From: a virus
Virus record (IMG/VR): IMGVR_UViG_3300021438_000011
Span: 1 to 64,000 of that record
Reading direction: 5' to 3' (one strand)
DNA length: 64,000 bases
How positions within the stretch are numbered: position 1 is the first letter of the stretch; each line of letters begins with the position of its first letter. Positions 1-6,381 of the stretch are shown here, piece by piece. The notes below the pieces were generated by a model, which saw only the letters and a program-made list of their open reading frames with translations, did no database searches and was not told the origin of the DNA. The position numbers and the translations under genes are program-made.

Positions 1-4
1 CACC

Positions 5-202
5 ATGCGCCTGATTTCCACCATCCACAAAGCAGCAGCCGAAGCGACCGCCAAAGTCTACAAGGACACCGATTGGGGCGAATACCGGGTAAGATTCTAC
101 CTACAGGGCCAGCACCAAGCGAGTGCCGACTATCACACCGACGACAAGCAGGACGCTATCGACACCGCTCACGGCCAGCTTCAACGCTACGCCCAAGACT
201 AA
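5..202 (+). CDS. hypothetical small protein (65 aa), GC-rich left segment
   Basis: The reading frame is a 65-residue hydrophilic protein with no membrane segment and no motif I recognise. The ATG lies only 4 bases inside the window, so a ribosome binding site cannot be seen and the true start may be further upstream. Codons strongly favour C or G in third position, unlike the phage genes beyond about 1.3 kb. It is followed 27 bases later by the next gene on the same strand, suggesting one small operon (5-1126) that closes at a terminator near 1142. Function unknown. Confidence 0.6.
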   Translation: MRLISTIHKAAAEATAKVYKDTDWGEYRVRFYLQGQHQASADYHTDDKQDAIDTAHGQLQRYAQD

Positions 203-229
203 CCCAGCCACAACCAACGAAGGCAAACC

Positions 230-1003
230 ATGCAAACCAAGACCCGCACCCCCAAGGCCCAAAACAGCATCATCCACCGCGCCCCAAGCATGCTAGACGG
301 TGCCCCCATTGTCGTCGTTGCCATTGTCACCAGCGGCAATATCAAAACAGGGAACATGCTGCAGACGCACATTATCAGGGCCGACATGGACCCAATGAAG
401 GCCAGCAAGACCGGGCAGGACTACAGCATTTGCGGCAACTGTACCCACAGGGGCACACCCAGCACAGACCCAGCGAAAAAGACCGCACAGGGGCGCACTT
501 GCTATGTGAACCTTGGACAGGGACCGAACCAAGTCTTCAAGGCTTACAGCGCCGGAAAGTATCCCACAGCGACAACGCCCGAGCAGATCGCAGCATTGGG
601 CAGAGGGCGCATGATTCGATTAGGTACGTATGGCGACCCCGCAGCCGTACCCGCTGCAGTATGGGATGCACTACTAGCAGAGGCCAACGGTCACACCGGA
701 TACACCCACCAGCACGAACACGCCCCGGACTATTCCCGCATGATGTATTCCGCCGATAGCGCACAGGATGCACAGGCAGCGCATGCGAAGGGTTACAGGA
801 CGTTTCGGGTTATCCCGGTGCATGCATACACCCAGCAAGGAAAGGACGCACTACTCGCCAATGAAATCCTGTGCCCCGCCAGCAAGGAAAACGACCGGGG
901 GGTGACCTGCAGCACTTGCAAGCTTTGCACCGGCAGCACCAGCAACGGCAAGTCAATTGCAATTGTCGCTCATGGTACAGCCCGAAATCAATTCAAGGGT
1001 TAA
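230..1003 (+). CDS. hypothetical protein with two cysteine clusters (257 aa)
   Basis: The 257-residue protein has an N-terminal cluster reading CGNCTHRG at about residues 64-71 and a C-terminal stretch, about residues 211-235, holding CPASKE and CSTCKLC, followed by a segment ending in IVAHGT. The spacing suggests metal binding, perhaps zinc. From memory it resembles an uncharacterised phage family (DUF7227-like), but I could not check this. The ATG follows an AAGGCA-type site. Codon use is GC-ending throughout, with ACC, GCC and CCC common, in contrast to the AT-ending codons used from 1.7 kb onward. An overlapping frame at 73-759 is a shadow of this gene. Confidence 0.75.
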   Translation: MQTKTRTPKAQNSIIHRAPSMLDGAPIVVVAIVTSGNIKTGNMLQTHIIRADMDPMKASKTGQDYSICGNCTHRGTPSTDPAKKTAQGRTCYVNLGQGPNQVFKAYSAGKYPTATTPEQIAALGRGRMIRLGTYGDPAAVPAAVWDALLAEANGHTGYTHQHEHAPDYSRMMYSADSAQDAQAAHAKGYRTFRVIPVHAYTQQGKDALLANEILCPASKENDRGVTCSTCKLCTGSTSNGKSIAIVAHGTARNQFKG

Positions 1004-1006
1004 CGC

Positions 1007-1126
1007 ATGATCATCATTTATTGCATCATTGGACTGTATGCGGCACTGTGGGCGGTATGCTTTGCCGTATGCTTAACCGCTTACATCGTCGCCCGACTGA
1101 AGCGCCCATTCTATCGGCAAGGGTAA
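1007..1126 (+). CDS. single-pass small membrane protein (39 aa)
   Basis: A 39-residue frame starts 3 bases after the stop of the upstream gene. Residues 1-30 are almost all hydrophobic (IIIYCIIGLYAALWAV and on) and the tail ARLKRPFYRQG is basic, which gives one membrane helix with a positive cytoplasmic end. Tight spacing and a terminator just downstream support a real gene. Function is unknown; small phage membrane proteins of this size can be holin-like or inhibitors, but nothing specific points to that. Confidence 0.5.
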   Translation: MIIIYCIIGLYAALWAVCFAVCLTAYIVARLKRPFYRQG

Positions 1127-1141
1127 CCCACCAGAAGAAAC

Positions 1142-1168
1142 GCCCGGATTAAATGCCGGGCTTTTTTT
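1142..1168 (+). terminator. intrinsic terminator closing the left GC-rich operon
   Basis: The stem GCCCGG (1142-1147) pairs with CCGGGC (1156-1161) and is followed by seven T residues (1162-1168). It lies 16 bases after the stop of the 39-residue membrane protein and marks the end of the left operon. Confidence 0.85.
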
Positions 1169-1696
1169 CGTCTGGAATTGTCCAAGAGTCTCGCCCGATG
1201 CAGGATGGCAGGTAAGCGCACCGACCGATACAACCGCCGATTTTTATGACCCGATAGACCGTAAAAAAAATTTTCTCTCAGCCTTGCGTTTTAAATGAGT
1301 GGTTTATCATGGATTTTCTACGTCAAGATCAAACGGATATTTTAGAATCGTAGGGATAATCAAACATAGATGTAGCGCCTCCATCAAGCACCCCTGTCAA
1401 ACTGCTGACCTTACAACTGCTACCACTCCAGCTTCCCTCATCAATTGTCATCAAATGTCTAAACAAGCGACAAACAACTGCACTTTACCTTAACCTAGCA
1501 CTAGTATATAACCTTCAGAGGCTCACCAAGGTATCTAAAACAGGATATAAGCGGCTGTATTTAAGCTCACATACCTATCTAGTAGATAAACCCTTTATTG
1601 CATCCTAGGCCTTTTAAACCCTTTGATATTTACTAAAAGAAAAAGCCCCAAGGAGTTAACCAAGGGGCGAAATTATTTATATAAAATTTTTATTTT
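1169..1696. other. non-coding gap containing the composition break
   Basis: About 530 bases hold no supportable gene. The first 90 or so still look GC-rich; from roughly 1260 onward the sequence becomes AT-rich like the rest of the phage. A 64-codon frame at 1299-1493 lacks a ribosome binding site and shows no protein-like composition. The right end carries a leftward terminator. I saw no tRNA, direct repeat or att-like core here. The gap could be a genome end, a recombination junction or a contig join. Confidence 0.5.
1635..1668 (-). terminator. leftward terminator after clpP-like gene
   Basis: On the minus strand GCCCC pairs with GGGGC (plus coordinates 1645-1649 and 1664-1668), followed by a T-rich tract (A run at 1635-1644 on the plus strand). 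It lies just beyond the stop of the ClpP-like gene and ends the 3407-1697 leftward unit. Confidence 0.75.
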
Positions 1697-2365
1697 TTAT
1701 TTTTCAGCTTTAACGGCTTTCTTAGCTTCACGTTCCTCTTTCTTGTGACGAGCCATGATGATTTCTTGTCTGCGTTCTAAGCGTTCAACGATTTCATCTG
1801 AGTTAAACCACATCTCTTTACCCATGAATACATCGGCTAGTTCTTGCTCAGTTAGGAAATCCTTGTATACATCAGACATTAGACTCTTAACTTGCTTATC
1901 TACGAAAGAAGCGTGAGAGATAACGTCAGACTGTTTACCAAAAGCACCGAACGTAGCAGCATGGATCATCATACTAGCATAGGGACTTACGCTTACACTA
2001 GGAGAGGCTAAAGCGATTAAGCTACCTGCACTAGCTGCAATACCGTCAATAGAGCAGTGAACAGTAGCGTCTGTATTTTGCATAGAGTTGATTAGAGCAA
2101 TAGCACCGTCCAGATGACCACCATAGGTATTAATACTTAGTAGTAAGATATCTTCTTCACCTAGAGTATCAATTGCTTGAATCAATAGTCGGTAATACTT
2201 CGCTTCACGGACATTCTCATCGATAGCAGCTTTAATACATTGATTAGTCTTAGTACTACGAAAGAAAGCCAAGTGCTGATTAGGATTAGTAGGAGTATCT
2301 TCATCGTCATCATCGTTAGCTTTACCTACTCTAGTAAAATTTTTATAATTTTTAAGCTTTTCCAT
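1697..2365 (-). CDS. ClpP-like serine protease
   Basis: The 222-residue protein has the ClpP fold signature. The hydrophobic strand DILLLSINTYGG at about 72-83 is followed by the nucleophile elbow GIAASAGS with Ser112, and by MMIHAA with His135. A charged lysine- and glutamate-rich tail follows residue 200. Cellular ClpP uses a Ser-His-Asp triad; the third member is probably the Asp in DVYKDF near 165-170 (inference). Phage versions often serve as head-maturation proteases, but here a separate XkdF-type protease lies in the head operon, so a role in degrading host proteins is equally possible. The start overlaps the PhoH gene by 14 bases, indicating translational coupling. Confidence 0.85.
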   Translation of the reverse strand: MEKLKNYKNFTRVGKANDDDDEDTPTNPNQHLAFFRSTKTNQCIKAAIDENVREAKYYRLLIQAIDTLGEEDILLLSINTYGGHLDGAIALINSMQNTDATVHCSIDGIAASAGSLIALASPSVSVSPYASMMIHAATFGAFGKQSDVISHASFVDKQVKSLMSDVYKDFLTEQELADVFMGKEMWFNSDEIVERLERRQEIIMARHKKEEREAKKAVKAEK

Positions 2366-3122
2366 TTGGTACTCCTTTAGTTGTTTGAGTAATAGCCTTA
2401 CCTAGTACTTCTTGATCTAGCTCTTCTTCAAAAGCAATTACGAACTCTTTGGTTAGACCTGAACGAACTACGTGCTCACGATCAAAGGTAGTAAAGCTGC
2501 AGTCATCGATATTGTATTTAGAGCAAATCTTCTCTAAGTATGTAAGACCGTCCATTCCTTTTTTAACGTCTGTTTGAGGTCCAGTATTATCTCCACAGAA
2601 AACAATCTGAGAGTCATTACCTACACGAGTAGTCAAAGCTTGAATCTCGGGAACGAATAAGTTCTGACTTTCATCCACGATAATGATACTTTCATTCCAG
2701 CTTCTACCTCGGATAGTCTCTAAGCTACAAATCTCAATAGTTTTATTTTTGATATGAATCTCAGTAGTAGCTTTACCTAGATAGTCCTCAAAATAGTCAA
2801 TCATCTGTTGATAGAAAGGAAGTAGCTTCTCTTCGGCTGTACCGGGTAGGAAACCGATAGAGCGACCAGCTAAAGGCTGATATGCACGAATCAGTACAAC
2901 TTTCTTGATGTCACCATAATGCAGTTTCTTGGCTGCATGCCATACGGCTAGTAATGTTTTACCAGTACCTGCACTACCACGAGCTACTACAAGTGTATTG
3001 TACTTCAGAGCTTCTAGTAGTTCACCTTGCTTGTCATTCATAGGGAACAAGTTCGGGAATTGCTGGCGTTGGAACTTTTCTTTCTGTACCCGTTGTACTT
3101 GGGTTTTTTGTGATCTTTTCAT
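2352..3122 (-). CDS. phoH: PhoH-like P-loop ATPase
   Basis: This 256-residue protein has a Walker A motif GSAGTGKT at residues 49-56 and Walker B IIIVDESQ at 147-154, with the segment RGRSW typical of PhoH at about 138-142. PhoH proteins are RNA-helicase-like ATPases that are common in phages and have an unsettled role, proposed in phosphate stress or RNA handling. It is the second gene of the leftward unit between a small protein upstream and the ClpP-like protease downstream, which it overlaps. Confidence 0.9.
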   Translation of the reverse strand: MKRSQKTQVQRVQKEKFQRQQFPNLFPMNDKQGELLEALKYNTLVVARGSAGTGKTLLAVWHAAKKLHYGDIKKVVLIRAYQPLAGRSIGFLPGTAEEKLLPFYQQMIDYFEDYLGKATTEIHIKNKTIEICSLETIRGRSWNESIIIVDESQNLFVPEIQALTTRVGNDSQIVFCGDNTGPQTDVKKGMDGLTYLEKICSKYNIDDCSFTTFDREHVVRSGLTKEFVIAFEEELDQEVLGKAITQTTKGVPNGKA

Positions 3123-3152
3123 ACTACTCCTAATTTATACTACAATAGGGAT

Positions 3153-3407
3153 TTAAGCTACTTTTGGTTTGCGACCACGAGGTGAGTTTGCTGTTTCTTG
3201 GACAAGTTGAGCTTCAGAGGGTTCGTCAGGTAGTCCTTCAAATGGCTTACCAGTAGGAGCGACCATACCAGCTACCAAGAGAGAACCAAAGGCTGTAGGG
3301 AAATGATCATTGTTGTCAAAGTCGAATTTCCAACCTTCTAAAATGGCATTCTGTACTAGTTGACAGAATTCGAATAAGCTATAAGCTTCAATTTTTAAAG
3401 TACTCAT
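3153..3407 (-). CDS. hypothetical protein (84 aa), first gene of leftward unit
   Basis: The 84-residue protein starts about 20 nt downstream of a strong leftward promoter and has an AAGGAACC-type binding site just before its ATG. The middle is moderately hydrophobic and the C-terminus is basic (RGRKPKVA). No known domain is recognised. It is the promoter-proximal gene of the unit with phoH and clpP-like genes. Confidence 0.7.
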   Translation of the reverse strand: MSTLKIEAYSLFEFCQLVQNAILEGWKFDFDNNDHFPTAFGSLLVAGMVAPTGKPFEGLPDEPSEAQLVQETANSPRGRKPKVA

Positions 3408-3437
3408 GAGGTTCCTTTAGTTGTTGATGAAGTCTCA

Positions 3438-3466
3438 ATTATAGCACACATTTGACGAAACATCAA
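3438..3466 (-). promoter_or_regulatory. sigma70 promoter for the leftward PhoH/ClpP unit
   Basis: Read on the minus strand: -35 TTGATG (3466-3461), 17-base spacer, -10 TATAAT (3443-3438) with an extended TGC directly before the -10. It is divergent to the promoter at 3491-3518. Confidence 0.8.
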
Positions 3467-3490
3467 TAGTTTAAAAAATTTAGCTAAGTA

Positions 3491-3518
3491 TTGACTTTGT
3501 CTAAAACGATGCTAGAAT
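3491..3518 (+). promoter_or_regulatory. sigma70 promoter for the winged-helix gene
   Basis: TTGACT, 16-base spacer, TAGAAT, with TGC before the -10. The predicted start near 3525 lies about 20 bases before the GTG start of the downstream gene. Confidence 0.7.
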
Positions 3519-3545
3519 AATAGAGCTTAAACAAAAGGAGTTCAT

Positions 3546-3941
3546 GTGCAACCGCTTAACCAACAGGATAAACCATCTACATGGATGCGTCTATCCAACG
3601 ATCTCAAACGCAGGAAAGATTTAACTTCTAATGCTAAGTTAGTCTATACTCACATGCTAGACAAGTACGTATTCTTTAGTAGACAAGATAAAGAGTACTA
3701 TGAAAATATGCAAGATATTGGTGAAGAGCTAGGTATGGCTAGACGGACCGTTGCAGATTGCATTAAAAACCTCGAAACTGCAGAATTACTGCTTGTGTCC
3801 AAAAAGAAGGTACATAATTCGGACAGATCAATTGTATCTAACAGCTATATTGTAAAGGACATATACAACTTATATGTACCAGCTAAGGTACTGCAAATGA
3901 AACCTGCAAGTAAAGTCTATAACGAAGAGGAACCGTTTTAA
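3546..3941 (+). CDS. winged-helix replication-initiator-like or regulator protein
   Basis: The 131-residue protein starts with GTG at 3546, 5 bases after an AAAGGAG site; an overlapping ATG two bases earlier is out of frame. Residues 20-85 read as a helix-turn-helix of the HTH_36 type found in phage and plasmid replication proteins (LTSNAKLVYTHMLDKY, then IGEELGMARRTVADCIKNLE). Three 22-23 bp direct repeats begin immediately after its stop codon, the classic placement of binding sites for such a protein. It may initiate replication, regulate itself, or both; that choice is inference. Confidence 0.75.
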   Translation: MQPLNQQDKPSTWMRLSNDLKRRKDLTSNAKLVYTHMLDKYVFFSRQDKEYYENMQDIGEELGMARRTVADCIKNLETAELLLVSKKKVHNSDRSIVSNSYIVKDIYNLYVPAKVLQMKPASKVYNEEEPF

Positions 3942-4007
3942 CTATGGCGAAATTTGCACATACCTATGGCGAAAATTGCACATAGACTATGGCGAAATTT
4001 GCACACT
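3942..4007 (+). repeat. three iteron-like direct repeats
   Basis: Three copies of a 21-base unit, CTATGGCGAAATTTGCACAT plus one base, start at 3942, 3964 and 3987. Copy 2 differs in having AAAATT for AAATTT and copy 3 ends CACT. The period of 22-23 bases places each copy on the same helix face. They begin at the stop codon of the winged-helix gene and are likely its binding sites. Confidence 0.85.
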
Positions 4008-4250
4008 AACTAGACTGACTAAACTATACTGAGAAATAATACTGAGGTTATAACGTACGTTACAAAACTTGCGTTGTCTCTGCCGAGTCATTTAGGATTA
4101 GATTAGTTGGATTAGTATTTAAACTGCCATACTGTTGCGTAAATACAACACTACATGATACTACATGTAATACACGCTAAGACCTAGAATTAAACACATA
4201 ATATAACATGTATATGGTATTTACATATCAAGAACTGTACAAAGGAAACC
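4008..4250. other. candidate origin or operator region, AT-rich with palindrome
   Basis: This non-coding stretch follows the iterons. It holds a perfect 12-base palindrome TAACGTACGTTA (4051-4062), a repeated GGATTAG motif near 4095-4115, and a short direct repeat ACTACATG near 4150-4170, all in AT-rich sequence. Iterons next to an AT-rich region and an initiator-like gene suggest an origin, but no DnaA box was confirmed. Confidence 0.4.
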
Positions 4251-4730
4251 ATGCTTAAAGAACTTATAAACTATGATCCAATGCAAGGTGCATTCTTTCT
4301 CTTAAAAGACACTAAACCTTATAGGCAGATATTTCCTGATGATGAAGGGTATCTAATCTTTTATAAGAAAGGTAAGAAGTATAAAATTAAAGCTAACAAG
4401 CTTGCAGTAGAGCTAGGTAACAATCTTAGAGTACCTAAAGAGAAAGTGGTACTGCATAAAAACCTAGATACTTCTGATTACAGACTGCAGAATCTATCTC
4501 TAATCACTCGCAAGGCCTTTAATAGCGTTAAAGAAGCGCAAAGAAACCTTAGCTCTTACCTTAAACTTGTACCTCACAATCAAGATGTATTTTCTTATGT
4601 ATTAAATTGGAGAGAAGAAGGTAAAGATAGAGTATTAGTAGTACAAGATATAGTCATTGCAAGAAGAATGTTTAATAAATTGCAATTAAAGTACGCTAAA
4701 ATCTTAAGTAAGTACTGTGTATTTGACTAA
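4251..4730 (+). CDS. HNH_3-like endonuclease, degenerate
   Basis: The 159-residue protein contains VVLHKNLDTSDYRLQNL at about 66-82, which fits the HNH_3 pattern (V-x-H-K-N/D-L-D-x-x-D-x-R-x-x-N-L) of homing-type endonucleases. The usual second histidine is replaced (HKN rather than HHK), so activity is uncertain. A good AAAGGAAA site precedes the ATG. It is the first of several free-standing nuclease genes near the tRNA array, consistent with a mobile element that has lost its intron. Confidence 0.6.
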   Translation: MLKELINYDPMQGAFFLLKDTKPYRQIFPDDEGYLIFYKKGKKYKIKANKLAVELGNNLRVPKEKVVLHKNLDTSDYRLQNLSLITRKAFNSVKEAQRNLSSYLKLVPHNQDVFSYVLNWREEGKDRVLVVQDIVIARRMFNKLQLKYAKILSKYCVFD

Positions 4731-4755
4731 TTATTGTATATTTTGTTGATTTCCC

Positions 4756-4784
4756 TTGAAAATTACAATAATTCATGGTATAAT
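4756..4784 (+). promoter_or_regulatory. strong sigma70 promoter upstream of structured RNA and tRNA array
   Basis: TTGAAA (4756-4761), 17-base spacer, TATAAT (4779-4784), with an extended TGG before the -10. The predicted start near 4791 coincides with the 5' arm of the terminal stem of the RNA element below. Confidence 0.8.
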
Positions 4785-4789
4785 TAAGC

Positions 4790-4887
4790 TTATCTTGTAA
4801 ATAGAAGTATTAAGGCTAATGTAAATATTGGTTTTAAGCGCCAGTACCCTGCATTAGCAACAACCGTACTACTAACCTACAAGATAA
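4790..4887 (+). ncRNA. end-paired structured RNA element (98 nt), leader of tRNA array
   Basis: A 10-base perfect inverted repeat TTATCTTGTA (4790-4799) and TACAAGATAA (4878-4887) encloses a second stem, GCTAATGTA (4815-4823) with TGCATTAGC (4850-4858), which has one G-U pair. The 5' arm starts at the predicted transcription start of the promoter at 4756. Downstream lie two more small hairpins: CCTATC (4933-4938) with GATAGG (4946-4951), and CCC with GGG near 4967-4975. No protein frame fits. It is probably a small RNA or a processed leader; the family is not recognised. Confidence 0.5.
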
Positions 4888-4989
4888 CAACCGTCTATGA
4901 TTCGTAGTGTACTTTCCCTCCTTTCAACATTACCTATCGGTAGAAGATAGGAACCGTCACCTATTCCCGTAAGGGTAGTGTATCTCATA

Positions 4990-5247
4990 ATGGACAAACT
5001 ACTATATATTGACTATAATGAGATACAATTAGAACATATATTTGGGAACACTATGAAATGCATTATTTGCAATCAGTACTTTAAGCAAACCATCTTCAAT
5101 AATACATATGAATGCGATGAATGCAGAAGTATTGTACTGGACGAAATTGATTCAGAGACACAAGTAGAGTTTAGTCTACTGCGTAATCCTTCTGGTAGAA
5201 CACATGCTCATATCTATGATGAGAATGATACCGGGGATTCAATTTAA
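4990..5247 (+). CDS. small zinc-ribbon-like protein
   Basis: From ATG 4990 this is an 85-residue protein with CIIC and CDEC pairs 18 residues apart, which would bind one zinc ion. Start choice is weak: GTG 4978 sits 2 bases after AAGGG, ATG 4990 sits 14 bases after it, and ATG 5053 directly precedes the first cysteine pair but has no clear site. The acidic C-terminus (DENDTGDS) ends 8 bases before tRNA-Thr. Function unknown; perhaps nucleic-acid or protein binding. Confidence 0.5.
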   Translation: MDKLLYIDYNEIQLEHIFGNTMKCIICNQYFKQTIFNNTYECDECRSIVLDEIDSETQVEFSLLRNPSGRTHAHIYDENDTGDSI

Positions 5248-5254
5248 GAATATC

Positions 5255-5328
5255 GCTGGATTAGTTTAATGGTAAAACACTGGTTTTGTAGTCCAGTGAT
5301 GAGTGTTCGATTCATTCATTCAGCACCA
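5255..5328 (+). tRNA. tRNA-Thr (UGU)
   Basis: Acceptor GCTGGAT pairs with ATTCAGC and CCA is encoded (5326-5328). The D stem is GTTT/AAAC and the T arm GAGTG, TTCGATT, CATTC. The anticodon loop TTTGTAG gives UGU. The closing pair of the anticodon stem is a U-U mismatch, slightly odd. It reads ACA, a codon this AT-rich phage uses often. Confidence 0.85.
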
Positions 5329-5345
5329 ACATACTTTAGGATCAT

Positions 5346-5651
5346 ATGACAACAAAAGAGTATCACCGAGAATGGGCAATTAAAAATAGAGATAAAAGAA
5401 ATGCCCTGAACAAAGCTTGGAGAGATAAAAGACAGTCAGAATACCTAGAATTTAAGAAGACATTAAAATGTAATCGTTGTGGATTTTCACATCCAGCTGC
5501 ATTACAATTTCATCACACCGATCCATCTACAAAAGAAGCGTCTGTAAGTGCAGTAGCTAAATCTTGGTCATTAAAGAGGCTACAAGAAGAGATTGCTAAG
5601 TGTGAAGTCTTATGTGCAAATTGTCATGCAATTGAGCATTGTAAAGAGTAA
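5346..5651 (+). CDS. HNH endonuclease between tRNA genes
   Basis: The 101-residue protein has CNRCG at about residues 42-46, LQFHHTDP at 52-59 and CANCHA near 90-95. This is the compact HNH fold with a zinc site made by two CxxC pairs and a catalytic HH. The N-terminal 35 residues are very basic and likely bind DNA. It is inserted between tRNA-Thr and tRNA-Ile, a common place for free-standing homing endonucleases in phage tRNA arrays. Confidence 0.85.
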   Translation: MTTKEYHREWAIKNRDKRNALNKAWRDKRQSEYLEFKKTLKCNRCGFSHPAALQFHHTDPSTKEASVSAVAKSWSLKRLQEEIAKCEVLCANCHAIEHCKE

Positions 5652-5659
5652 GAAAACAC

Positions 5660-5735
5660 ACGGATATAGCTCAGTTGGTAGAGCATTCGCTTGATAAGCG
5701 ACAGGTCATTGGTTCAAGTCCAATTATCCGTACCA
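5660..5735 (+). tRNA. tRNA-Ile (GAU)
   Basis: Acceptor ACGGATA pairs with TATCCGT and CCA is encoded at 5733-5735. The D arm is GCTCAGTTGGTAGAGC, the anticodon loop TTGATAA gives GAU, and the T arm contains GGTTCAAGTCC. The outermost anticodon-stem position is a U-C mismatch. Confidence 0.88.
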
Positions 5736-5743
5736 AATAAATG

Positions 5744-5771
5744 TTGACAACGGCTAAAATGCTGTTACAAT
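5744..5771 (+). promoter_or_regulatory. sigma70 promoter within the tRNA array
   Basis: Consensus TTGACA (5744-5749), 16-base spacer, TACAAT (5766-5771). The predicted start near 5778 is only a few bases before tRNA-Glu, so this promoter probably drives the second half of the array and perhaps the terminase leader. Confidence 0.75.
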
Positions 5772-5781
5772 AAACTATATT

Positions 5782-5858
5782 GGCCCTGTCGTCTAGTAGG
5801 CTCAGGACATATGCCTTTCACGCATAAAAGTTGGGTTCGAATCCCAATGGGGCTACCA
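5782..5858 (+). tRNA. tRNA-Glu (UUC)
   Basis: Acceptor GGCCCTG pairs with TGGGGCT through several G-U pairs and CCA is encoded. The anticodon stem ATGC/GCAT and loop CTTTCAC give UUC. The T arm is TTGGG TTCGAAT CCCAA. The D loop matches bacterial tRNA-Glu (GTCTAG and AGGACA). Confidence 0.85.
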
Positions 5859-5867
5859 AATATTTAC

Positions 5868-5991
5868 TGCAGACAAGTCGGGTTAATACCTCCCCTGCAG
5901 CTTTATATACGTGTATTCCGCAACTACGTTAAAAGTTCGGCTGCTCAATCGCCAACGGAAAGAGAAAGTGTACACATCCTTCAGACACGTA
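5868..5991 (+). ncRNA. structured spacer RNA between tRNA-Glu and tRNA-Asn
   Basis: The 160-base spacer is not a recognisable tRNA but is highly foldable. CTGCAG occurs twice near 5868 and 5895 as complementary arms of one hairpin. A second domain is closed by TACGTGT (5908-5914) with ACACGTA (5985-5991), and inside it TTCCG (5916-5920) pairs with CGGAA (5956-5960). No encoded CCA, no D-loop GG and no T-loop consensus were found. It may be a decayed tRNA or a distinct small RNA released by tRNA processing. Confidence 0.4.
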
Positions 5992-6021
5992 CATCGTAAG
6001 GTAACAGTTGGAAGAATTTAT

Positions 6022-6097
6022 TCCATTATAGCTCAGTTGGTAGAGCAAACGCCTGTTAAGCGTTGGGTCGGAGGTTCAACCCCTTCTAATGGAGCCA
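6022..6097 (+). tRNA. tRNA-Asn (GUU)
   Basis: Acceptor TCCATTA pairs with TAATGGA, discriminator G, encoded CCA. The D arm is canonical, the anticodon stem AACGC/GCGTT with loop CTGTTAA gives GUU, and the T arm GGAGG TTCAACC CCTTC is paired. Typical of bacterial tRNA-Asn. Confidence 0.9.
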
Positions 6098-6101
6098 ATT
6101 T

Positions 6102-6191
6102 AGAAGTATGGTCGAGTGGCTTATGGCAATGGTTTGCTAAACCATCGGTGGCGAAAGCTGCCCACAGGTTCGAATCCTGTTACTTCTGCCA
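6102..6191 (+). tRNA. tRNA-Ser (GCU), long variable arm
   Basis: Acceptor AGAAGTA pairs with TACTTCT, discriminator G, encoded CCA. The anticodon stem ATGGT/ACCAT with loop TTGCTAA gives GCU. A long variable arm (CGGTGGCGAAAGCTGCC) marks it as class II. It reads AGC and AGU. It begins 5 bases after tRNA-Asn. Confidence 0.9.
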
Positions 6192-6193
6192 GT

Positions 6194-6243
6194 TTGAAAG
6201 TTTAAATGAAACGCCCAGAAGTGGTTCGAAGTTTCACTTTCAA
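6194..6243 (+). ncRNA. bulged hairpin in spacer after tRNA-Ser
   Basis: TTGAAAGT (6194-6201) pairs with ACTTTCAA (6236-6243), and GAAAC (6208-6212) pairs with GTTTC (6231-6235), giving a 13-bp hairpin with a 6-base one-sided bulge and an 18-base loop. No U tract follows, so it is unlikely to be a terminator. It may guide processing of the flanking tRNAs. Confidence 0.45.
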
Positions 6244-6251
6244 TTTAATAT

Positions 6252-6327
6252 CTCCGTAAAGTGTTATCAGGTTGCACTCGTGGTTTGGGGCCATGAGGTC
6301 TAGGTTCAAATCCTAGTATGGAGACCA
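6252..6327 (+). tRNA. tRNA-Pro (UGG)
   Basis: Acceptor CTCCGTA pairs with TATGGAG, discriminator A, encoded CCA. The anticodon stem CGTGG/CCATG with loop TTTGGGG gives UGG, and the T arm CTAGG TTCAAAT CCTAG is perfect. This tRNA could read CCC by wobble, relevant to the +1 slip site proposed at 26446. Confidence 0.88.
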
Positions 6328-6335
6328 AATATAAA

Positions 6336-6375
6336 GTTCCCTTTACTGATGGGCGGCGGAACAAATTATCAGTAA
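6336..6375 (+). ncRNA. candidate H-type pseudoknot in spacer after tRNA-Pro
   Basis: GTTCC (6336-6340) pairs with GGAAC (6357-6361), while TTACTGAT (6343-6350) pairs with ATCAGTAA (6368-6375). The order of arms is interleaved, which is H-type pseudoknot topology with a 2-base first loop and 6-base second and third loops. It lies between two tRNA genes and codes for nothing. Confidence 0.45.
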
Positions 6376-6381
6376 GAATAT

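Noticed and set aside
73-759. Long frame overlapping the Cys-cluster gene at 230-1003
   Set aside because: It is a shadow frame in GC-rich sequence, with a Arg/Pro/His-rich composition and no binding site.
1299-1493. 64-codon frame in the gap after the left operon
   Set aside because: No ribosome binding site, atypical composition and no neighbour coupling. Treated as non-coding.
3944-3984. Short frame MAKFAHTYGENCT inside the iterons
   Set aside because: It is only the translation of the repeat unit and has no binding site.
5868-5991. A ninth tRNA between tRNA-Glu and tRNA-Asn
   Set aside because: The 7-bp outer stem fits an acceptor, but no D-loop GG, anticodon loop with U33, T-loop consensus or CCA is present.
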